From the NCBI RefSeq assembly GCF_002162135.1, contig NZ_CP021382.1, forward strand, positions 5,144,001-5,208,000: a stretch of 64,000 nucleotides of DNA, read 5' to 3'. This document shows, piece by piece, positions 57,914 through 64,000 of this stretch. The position numbers and the translations under genes were made by a program. The DNA comes from Cellvibrio sp. PSBB006. GTDB lineage: Bacteria > Pseudomonadota > Gammaproteobacteria > Pseudomonadales > Cellvibrionaceae. The notes beneath the pieces are model-generated. The model saw only the letters and a program-made list of their open reading frames with translations. It was not told where the DNA came from and did no database searches. Within the stretch, counting starts at the first letter, position 1; every line of letters starts with the position of its first letter.

Positions 57914-58939
57914 ATGATTGAAACAGATCGTTTGATTGCCCCCACCGCCAGAGATCGTGAAGATCAACTTGATCGGGCGGTGCGCCCGCGCAGTTTGGCC
58001 GACTATGTTGGTCAACCCGTGGTGCGCGAGCAGATGGAAATTTTTATCGGCGCAGCAAAAAAACGCAATGAAGCGCTGGACCACACGCTTGTATTCGGGC
58101 CTCCGGGTTTGGGTAAAACCACATTGGCGAACATTATTGCCAATGAAATGGGAGTTTCGCTGAAGAGTACCTCCGGTCCGGTATTGGAAAAAGCCGGGGA
58201 TTTGGCTGCGCTGATGACCAATCTTGAACCGGGCGATGTGTTGTTTATCGACGAGATTCATCGTTTGAGCCCAGTGGTGGAAGAAATTCTTTATCCTGCA
58301 ATGGAAGATTTTCAGCTGGATATCATGATCGGCGAAGGGCCGGCAGCGCGTTCGATCAAACTGGACTTGCCGCAGTTTACGTTGGTGGGGGCAACCACCC
58401 GCGCAGGTTTACTTACTTCTCCCTTGCGTGATCGGTTCGGGATCGTGCAACGCCTGGAGTTCTACAATGTTGCTGATCTCACTCACATTGTTGCGCGCTC
58501 CGCAGCATTGTTGGGGGTGAGTATGGAGCCTCAAGGTGCAGCTGAAATAGCCAAGCGTTCTCGTGGCACACCGCGTATCGCCAATCGCTTGCTGCGTCGC
58601 GTGCGCGATTTTGCCGAGATGAAAGGTGATGGCATAGTCAGTGCTGAGATGGCGGACGGTGCGCTTAATATGTTGAATGTCGATGATCGGGGTTTTGATC
58701 ATATGGACCGTCGCTTGCTGCTCGCGATGATGAATAATTTTGATGGTGGGCCGGTAGGTGTTGAGAGTCTGGCGGCGGCCATTAGTGAAGATCGCGGAAC
58801 AATAGAAGATGTCATCGAGCCCTATCTGATTCAGCAAGGGTTTCTGGCACGCACACCGCGCGGTCGTGTTCTCACAGCAAACGCATACTTGCACTTCGGC
58901 ATAACCATGCCCAAACGCTTGCAAGACGATACCGAATAA
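57914..58939 (+). CDS. ruvB: Holliday junction helicase motor RuvB
   Basis: This 341 aa AAA+ ATPase drives branch migration. Walker A is [11 protein letters not shown] (about residues 62-72), Walker B is FIDEIHRLS (about 113-121), and the sensor and winged-helix regions ([33 protein letters not shown]) follow. Length and order after ruvA are standard. Confidence 0.98.
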   Translation: MIETDRLIAPTARDREDQLDRAVRPRSLADYVGQPVVREQMEIFIGAAKKRNEALDHTLVFGPPGLGKTTLANIIANEMGVSLKSTSGPVLEKAGDLAALMTNLEPGDVLFIDEIHRLSPVVEEILYPAMEDFQLDIMIGEGPAARSIKLDLPQFTLVGATTRAGLLTSPLRDRFGIVQRLEFYNVADLTHIVARSAALLGVSMEPQGAAEIAKRSRGTPRIANRLLRRVRDFAEMKGDGIVSAEMADGALNMLNVDDRGFDHMDRRLLLAMMNNFDGGPVGVESLAAAISEDRGTIEDVIEPYLIQQGFLARTPRGRVLTANAYLHFGITMPKRLQDDTE

Positions 58940-58973
58940 CTTTTCCAATGTTTTTGGTTATGGAATTTCACGC

Positions 58974-59384
58974 ATGACGGCTTTCGCATTACCGGTTCGT
59001 ATTTACATAGAAGATACTGATGCGGGCGGTATTGTTTACTACGTCAACTATTTAAAGTTCATGGAGCGATCCCGTACAGAATTTTTGCGCAGTCTGGGGT
59101 ATGATAAGCCCGCTATTTTGGACGAGGGTCTTTTACTTGTCGTTCACTCTGCACAAGTCATTTATCGGCGTCCGGCGCGCCTGGATGACCAGCTGGAGGT
59201 GACGACTGAGGTTGTCAAAATCGCGCGTACTTACGTGGAGTTTCAACAGAATGTTTTGCGCGGGAACGATTTAATGTGCGAGGGTCTAATTCGCATCGCT
59301 TGCGTCAGCGGCGAGACAATGAAACCTAACCCTATTCCCATCGCCATGTTTGAACGCATCAAGTCGCATACCAATACCAACTAA
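58974..59384 (+). CDS. ybgC: Acyl-CoA thioesterase YbgC
   Basis: This 136 aa hot-dog-fold thioesterase opens the Tol-Pal operon. The active-site region YIEDTDAGGIVYYVNYLKFMER has the catalytic Asp (after EDT) and the conserved Tyr; in many relatives a His follows Tyr, whereas here it is Tyr-Val-Asn. It hydrolyses short-chain or branched acyl-CoA/ACP in other bacteria and is tied to phospholipid metabolism. tolQ starts 15 nt after the stop. Confidence 0.94.
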   Translation: MTAFALPVRIYIEDTDAGGIVYYVNYLKFMERSRTEFLRSLGYDKPAILDEGLLLVVHSAQVIYRRPARLDDQLEVTTEVVKIARTYVEFQQNVLRGNDLMCEGLIRIACVSGETMKPNPIPIAMFERIKSHTNTN

Positions 59385-59399
59385 GAGCTACAGAGTGTT

Positions 59400-60095
59400 A
59401 TGTCAGAAGCTGAAAATACCTTATCGATCTGGAGTTTGATTGCCGAAGCCAGTTTCGTTGTGCAACTGGTTATGTTGATTCTCTTCCTCGCTTCCATGGT
59501 TTCCTGGGTGATGATTTTTCAGCGCGGAATGTACCAGCGCAAAGCCCATAATTCCTTCCTCGCCTTTGAAAAACAATTCTGGTCCGGCATCGACCTCAAC
59601 CAGTTATTCCGCCAAGGCAATGGCCGCAATGATACCGACGGCGTGGAGAATATTTTCCGTGCCGGGTTCAAGGAATTTACGCGTTTACGCCAACAGACCG
59701 GTGCTGACCCGGATGCAGTGATGGAAGGATCACAGCGGGCCATGCGTGTAGCGCTGGCGCGTGAGGAAGAAAAACTGGAAGCCGGTTTGCCGTTTCTGGC
59801 CAGTGTTGCGTCTGTCAGCCCATACATCGGTTTGTTCGGTACGGTATGGGGAATCATGAATTCATTTCGTGGCCTGGCAAATGTGCATCAGACAACTCTG
59901 GCGACGGTTGCTCCAGGTATCTCCGAGGCGCTGATAGCTACCGCCATCGGGCTTTTTGCAGCAATTCCTGCGGTTCTGGCTTACAACCGCTACTCGACGC
60001 GCGCCGAAACCTTGATGGGAAATTACCAGACTTTCGCAGAAGAGTTTTCAGCTATTCTGCATCGCCAGGTACACAGCAAGCAGGTTTCCGCCTGA
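59400..60095 (+). CDS. tolQ: Tol-Pal proton channel subunit TolQ
   Basis: This 231 aa inner-membrane protein has three helices (about residues 18-38, 130-155 and 170-195) and the ExbB/MotA family pore segment GLFGTVWGIMNSF and IATAIGLFAAIPAVLAYN. With TolR it converts proton flow into force on TolA. It lies 28 nt before tolR. Confidence 0.97.
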   Translation: MSEAENTLSIWSLIAEASFVVQLVMLILFLASMVSWVMIFQRGMYQRKAHNSFLAFEKQFWSGIDLNQLFRQGNGRNDTDGVENIFRAGFKEFTRLRQQTGADPDAVMEGSQRAMRVALAREEEKLEAGLPFLASVASVSPYIGLFGTVWGIMNSFRGLANVHQTTLATVAPGISEALIATAIGLFAAIPAVLAYNRYSTRAETLMGNYQTFAEEFSAILHRQVHSKQVSA

Positions 60096-60123
60096 GTTAA
60101 TCCAAATTTCATGGTTAAATGAT

Positions 60124-60552
60124 ATGTCCGGATTTGATCGGAAAGTAAAAAAGAAACCGATGGCTGAAATCAACGTGGTGCCATACATCGATGTGATGTT
60201 GGTGCTATTGATCGTGTTTATGGTTGCTGCACCGATGCTGACACAGGGTGTGAAAGTGGAGTTGCCGCAAGCAGCCTCGGAGCCAATCGATAACAAGGAT
60301 GAAGAGCCGGTTACGGTTTCTGTCAAAAAGGACGGAAGCTACTACATTACGCTGGGCGGCGATGCGGAGCAGGCTCGCCCTCTTGCTGAAATCAAGGATA
60401 TGGTGAGTAAGGTGTTGCGGCAGAGTCCCAAGACGCTTGTTCTGGTGCAAGGTGACCATAGCGTTGATTACGGCGTGGTTGTGTCACTAATGAGCGAATT
60501 GCAGAGTGCCGGGGCACCTTCCGTCGGCTTGGTTACTGAGCCTCCCCGTTAG
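60124..60552 (+). CDS. tolR: Tol-Pal proton channel subunit TolR
   Basis: This 142 aa protein has one membrane helix (about residues 18-38) carrying the essential Asp in INVVPYIDVMLVLLIVFMV, and a periplasmic domain that binds peptidoglycan. It partners TolQ. tolA starts 6 nt downstream. Confidence 0.97.
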   Translation: MSGFDRKVKKKPMAEINVVPYIDVMLVLLIVFMVAAPMLTQGVKVELPQAASEPIDNKDEEPVTVSVKKDGSYYITLGGDAEQARPLAEIKDMVSKVLRQSPKTLVLVQGDHSVDYGVVVSLMSELQSAGAPSVGLVTEPPR

Positions 60553-60558
60553 GTATCT

Positions 60559-61383
60559 ATGAAGCTGGACAGATTTTTTACAGTACCGGTATTGCTCAGT
60601 GTAACCTTGCACACGGCATTGTTGATTTTTATTGCTGGTAATTGGATGCAAAGCAAACCGGAAGAAACGATATACAAGCCGCATTATGTAAAGGCAACGC
60701 TGGTCGATATGACCCCCAAAGCCATCGCTGCTCCCCAGCAACCAAAACCTCAGGTGCTGGAGGCGCAACGAAAACAGGAGCAGGAGCGTAAGCGTCAGGA
60801 AGAGCAAGAGCGCCAACAAGCCGAAGCAAAAAAAATCCAGCAGAAAAAAGATCAGGAAGCAAAAGCCAAGGCAGAAGAAGCGCGTCTGCAAAAAATAAAA
60901 ACTGAGCAGGCTAAACAGGCAGCAGCAAAAGCTGAACAGCAGCGTAAAAAGGAAGAGGAAGAAAAGAAGCGTAAGGCCGAGGCTGAACGTAAAAAGCGTG
61001 AGCAGCAACAGCGTGAAGCAATGGAGCGGCTTGAGGCGGCCTTACAAAAGGAAGAGCAGTTTCTCAGTGAACGTAGTGACGATGCTAATGTCCAGAGCTA
61101 CGAGGCGCTAATACAGGAGCGGATTATTCAAAACTGGAGCCGTCCGCCCTCCGCCAGAAACGGCATGCAGGCGATTCTGGAAATCAACATGGTGCCGACG
61201 GGTCAGGTAGTGAACGTGCGGGTGATTAAAAGCAGTGGTGATGTCGCATTTGATCGTTCGGCCGAACAGGCGGTAAAGCGGGTTGATCGCTTTACCGAGA
61301 TTATGGGTATGCCGTCAGATTTATTTGAACGTAACTTTCGAGTATTCCGATTATTATTCCAGCCAGAGGATTTACGTCAGTGA
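60559..61383 (+). CDS. tolA: Energy-transducing protein TolA
   Basis: This 274 aa protein spans the periplasm. It has an N-terminal membrane helix (about residues 9-30, with the SVTLH segment that contacts TolQR), a long Lys/Glu/Ala/Gln-rich helix (about 55-165) and a compact C-terminal domain III ([20 protein letters not shown] onwards) that binds TolB and Pal. It is shorter than E. coli TolA (421 aa) because the helix is shorter. The stop overlaps the tolB GTG start by 4 nt. Confidence 0.95.
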   Translation: MKLDRFFTVPVLLSVTLHTALLIFIAGNWMQSKPEETIYKPHYVKATLVDMTPKAIAAPQQPKPQVLEAQRKQEQERKRQEEQERQQAEAKKIQQKKDQEAKAKAEEARLQKIKTEQAKQAAAKAEQQRKKEEEEKKRKAEAERKKREQQQREAMERLEAALQKEEQFLSERSDDANVQSYEALIQERIIQNWSRPPSARNGMQAILEINMVPTGQVVNVRVIKSSGDVAFDRSAEQAVKRVDRFTEIMGMPSDLFERNFRVFRLLFQPEDLRQ

Positions 61384-62660
61384 AACGTTATTTGCTGTTT
61401 TTTGTGCTTTTGATTTCAGGTATGGCACAAGCCCAGTTAACAATACAGATTTCCCGTGGGGCGGATAATCCGACTCGCATCGCGGTAGTACCTATGGCCA
61501 CTCAAGGCTTGGCATTATCGGAAGATATCAGTGAAATCGTCAGTAATGATCTGGAGTTCACCGGTCAGTTTGCCGCAATTCCGCGAACTGATATGTTGTC
61601 TTTCCCACGTAACGAAGCTGAAGTGCATTATCGCGATTGGAATGTGCTCAAGGCAGAATATTTATTAATAGGCTCTGTAGAGCAGCGTGCAGGGCGTTAT
61701 TACGCCAGCTATCAACTGTTTGATGTCCTGGGTCAGCGCAAAGTATTACCAAAATTGTCAGTTGATGGGACGGAAGCTCAATTGCGTGACCTGGCTCACC
61801 ACATCAGTGACAAGGTTTATGAAACTATTACTGGTATTCGTGGCATATTTTCCACCAAGCTGATTTATGTAGAAGCTTTTCAACAGAAAGGCAGAAATGA
61901 TAAATATCGATTGATGTTGTCGGACGTGGACGGAGCTCGTTCGCGATTATTGCTTGAATCCGGTGAGCCGATTATGTCACCGATGTGGTCTCCGGATGGT
62001 CGTCGGGTTGCATATGTTTCTTTTGAATCGGATCGTCCTGCAGTTTATGTTCAGGAGATTGCAACAGGCAGAAGAGAGCAGCTGACAAATTTTAAAGGTT
62101 TGAATGGTGCGCCTGCATGGGCGCCTGATGGACAGCGTCTGGCATTGGTTTTGTCGAAGGATGGCAATCCGGAAATTTACACGCTGAATATTATTACTCG
62201 ACAACTGTCGCGCATGACAAATCATTTTGGAATTGATACTGAACCTGCATGGACGGCCGATGGTACTGGCATTATTTTCACCTCCAATCGTGGAGGAAAG
62301 CCACAAATATACCAAGTAAATGTTGCAACTTTGCAGGTGGAGCGTGTAACCTTTGACGGCGAGCAAAACACTCGTGGTCGCGTCTCTCCTGATGGTAAAA
62401 GCTTGGTTATGGTTCATCAACGAGGTGGTACATATCACCTCGCTGCACAAGACCTTAAGACAGGAAATTTACGCATTTTGACAGAGACAGATTTAGACGA
62501 GTCGCCTACTATAGCTCCCAATGGCGCTATGCTGATGTATGCGACTCGCTTTGGTGGTAAGGGTATACTGGCAGCGGTTTCCTTGGATGCCAGAACCAGA
62601 GTTCGTCTACCATCAAAACAAGGTGATGTGCGGGAACCCGCATGGTCACCATTTTTTTAA
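61380..62660 (+). CDS. tolB: Periplasmic translocation protein TolB
   Basis: This 426 aa protein has a signal peptide (cleavage near AQA-QL), an N-terminal alpha/beta domain (about residues 25-165), and a six-bladed beta-propeller marked by repeats such as [18 protein letters not shown] and [17 protein letters not shown]. It binds Pal and TolA. It starts with GTG 61380 overlapping the tolA stop, so translation is coupled. Confidence 0.97.
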   Translation: MKRYLLFFVLLISGMAQAQLTIQISRGADNPTRIAVVPMATQGLALSEDISEIVSNDLEFTGQFAAIPRTDMLSFPRNEAEVHYRDWNVLKAEYLLIGSVEQRAGRYYASYQLFDVLGQRKVLPKLSVDGTEAQLRDLAHHISDKVYETITGIRGIFSTKLIYVEAFQQKGRNDKYRLMLSDVDGARSRLLLESGEPIMSPMWSPDGRRVAYVSFESDRPAVYVQEIATGRREQLTNFKGLNGAPAWAPDGQRLALVLSKDGNPEIYTLNIITRQLSRMTNHFGIDTEPAWTADGTGIIFTSNRGGKPQIYQVNVATLQVERVTFDGEQNTRGRVSPDGKSLVMVHQRGGTYHLAAQDLKTGNLRILTETDLDESPTIAPNGAMLMYATRFGGKGILAAVSLDARTRVRLPSKQGDVREPAWSPFF

Positions 62661-62708
62661 ATAAACCTCAGTACTGCTAGTTCACCACTTGATTGGAGTT
62701 ACACACAC

Positions 62709-63185
62709 ATGATCACTAAATCATTAAAACAAGGTTTAACCTTCGCTGTTATTATGTCTTTCCTGGTTGGTTGCTCCAGCAGCAGCACTCAGGAAGAGGA
62801 AACTACCACTACTGCTCCTGTAGTGCCTGAAGAAACTGTTAACGAAGTTGAAGAGCAAGCACCGCTCGAAACTATCGTGTACTTCGACTTCGACCAAGCT
62901 ACTCTGAAGCCTGAAACCCGTGCGCTGTTGTTGGCTCATGCAGATCGTCTGAAATCTTCTGGTGCTGCTACCCGTCTGGAAGGTCATGCTGACGAGCGCG
63001 GCTCTCGCGAATACAACATTGCTCTGGGTGAGCGTCGTGCGAACGCTGTGCGCGACTTCCTGGTACTGCAAGGTGTAAGCGCTTCTTCTTTGGAAGTTGT
63101 GAGCTACGGTGAAGAGCGTCCGCTTGCCACTGGCAGCGATGAGTCTTCCTACTCTCAAAACCGTCGTGTAGAACTGAAGTACTAA
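62709..63185 (+). CDS. pal: Peptidoglycan-associated lipoprotein Pal
   Basis: This 158 aa outer-membrane lipoprotein has lipobox LVGC (Cys about 22), a Thr/Glu-rich linker, and an OmpA-like domain (about residues 55-158). The peptidoglycan-binding signature is [22 protein letters not shown]. It tethers the outer membrane to the cell wall and is released and moved by TolB. Codon use looks strongly biased to common codons, as expected of an abundant protein. Confidence 0.98.
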   Translation: MITKSLKQGLTFAVIMSFLVGCSSSSTQEEETTTTAPVVPEETVNEVEEQAPLETIVYFDFDQATLKPETRALLLAHADRLKSSGAATRLEGHADERGSREYNIALGERRANAVRDFLVLQGVSASSLEVVSYGEERPLATGSDESSYSQNRRVELKY

Positions 63186-63204
63186 TCAAGAGTCAACAAC
63201 CCGT

Positions 63205-63957
63205 ATGTCGAAATACCTGTTAGCTGCTGTTCTGTTTATTGCAGTCCCTGCATCCCAGGCGCAAGTGCGGGTTGTTGAATCCTCGCCCCAGAGACCACTC
63301 TCTGGGGTGGCTCAACCGATTGAGTCGGTTAACGCTCAAACAAATGCGTATTTTGAACTCCAATCACTCAAGGAAGAAGTTTCTCTGCTACGAGGTTTGG
63401 TAGAGGAACAGGCTCACGAGATTTCTCGTTTAAAACAGCAGCAAATGGATAACTACCTTGATCTGGATAAACGCTTGAACGCCTTGTCTGGTGGTGGCAA
63501 TCCTGCTCCTGTTGATACATCTCTTTTGCCACCGTCACCCGTTGAAAGCGCAGGTGGCGGTGTCTCTATTCCGAATTCCAATAGTGCTCTCGGTGAAGCC
63601 GAGGTCTATGCTGCAGCATATAACCTGTTGAAACAGCGTCAGATTGATCCCGCCATTGCGGCCTTTAAAGACCATCTCTCCCGTTTTCCCAACGGCGCCT
63701 ATGCGGGCAATAGCTATTATTGGCTGGGAGAAATCTACCTGCTGAAGAATGAATTATCTGATTCGCGAAATTGGTTTACTCAATTGCTTGAGAAGTTTCC
63801 TAATGATCGCAAAGTACCTGATGCGAAGTTCAAGCTGGGTAAGGTATACCACTTGCTAGGGGAAGATGATCAAGGCAGAAAGTTGCTTGAAGATGTCGCT
63901 GCTGGCAGTGGTGATTCAGCTCGATTGGCTAAACAATATTTGCAGGAAAATTTCTAA
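63205..63957 (+). CDS. cpoB: Cell division coordinator CpoB (YbgF)
   Basis: This 250 aa periplasmic protein has a signal peptide (cleavage near SQA-QV), an N-terminal coiled coil (about residues 45-95) for trimerisation, a Pro/Gly/Ser linker, and three TPR units (about 130-250, including YNLLKQRQIDPAIAAFKDHLSRFP and YWLGEIYLLKNELSDS). It links peptidoglycan synthesis with Tol-driven constriction. It follows pal by 19 nt and ends the operon in this window; no terminator is seen in the last 40 bases. Confidence 0.95.
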   Translation: MSKYLLAAVLFIAVPASQAQVRVVESSPQRPLSGVAQPIESVNAQTNAYFELQSLKEEVSLLRGLVEEQAHEISRLKQQQMDNYLDLDKRLNALSGGGNPAPVDTSLLPPSPVESAGGGVSIPNSNSALGEAEVYAAAYNLLKQRQIDPAIAAFKDHLSRFPNGAYAGNSYYWLGEIYLLKNELSDSRNWFTQLLEKFPNDRKVPDAKFKLGKVYHLLGEDDQGRKLLEDVAAGSGDSARLAKQYLQENF

Positions 63958-64000
63958 AGGTGTCGGGTTTATTTTTATAGGCCGATATTCTTGATGTAAA

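Overview
This 64 kb window is a chromosomal segment of a Gammaproteobacterium, most probably a Cellvibrio-like member of the Cellvibrionaceae. Three things point there: Pseudomonas-like gene order (purN-purM-DUF2066-hda, DUF2069-wrbA-arsC-yihY, metG-rnf, apbC-dcd, aspS-yebC-ruvCAB-tol-pal), a family 9 cellulase lipoprotein with a serine-rich linker, and intermediate GC by eye. No rRNA, tRNA, CRISPR array, phage or intact insertion sequence was seen. The genus is an inference.

Layout. 1-5.4 kb: the N-terminal part of a transglutaminase/DUF2126 protein and an Anbu proteasome-like protease, separated by an oppositely oriented solute-binding protein gene, then a DUF945 protein with a strong terminator. 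5.4-14.5 kb (minus strand): metG, the whole rnfABCDGE operon for a membrane Fe-S/flavin electron pump, and an MscS channel. 14.8-24.8 kb: an accessory block between metG and apbC holding LysR-GST-flavin oxidase genes, an HDAC-like deacetylase, a DUF938 methyltransferase, two tiny genes (entericidin and DUF3309, 47 and 52 aa), a 0.9 kb region with no recognisable gene, and an RND efflux pair. 24.9-28 kb: apbC, dcd and a flavoprotein. 28.4-31.4 kb: heme oxygenase plus bacteriophytochrome kinase, a complete red-light photoreceptor module.

31.5-37.6 kb: small conserved proteins, slyD, DUF3108, purN/purM, DUF2066 and hda. 37.8-42.7 kb: GH9 cellulase lipoprotein, MASE2-GGDEF cyclase and sppA, which interrupt an otherwise Pseudomonas-like order. 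42.8-49.7 kb: DUF2069, wrbA, arsC-like, yihY, an orphan receiver protein, avtA, a small unknown gene, a DUF1704/QEGLA protein and a Rieske protein. 49.8-64 kb: a DUF349 coiled-coil protein, mtgA, an FmdB protein, aspS, yebC, ruvCAB, and the ybgC-tolQRAB-pal-cpoB envelope operon.

The most interesting unexplained DNA is non-coding. Two copies of a large hairpin element (2838-2944 and 55670-55775, opposite orientations) share a conserved 51-52 nt apical region, while their 27-28 bp outer arms differ completely in sequence yet remain complementary. Five copies of a short REP-like palindrome are also scattered in the window. One supplies the stop codon of avtA, and another lies inside the rnf operon.
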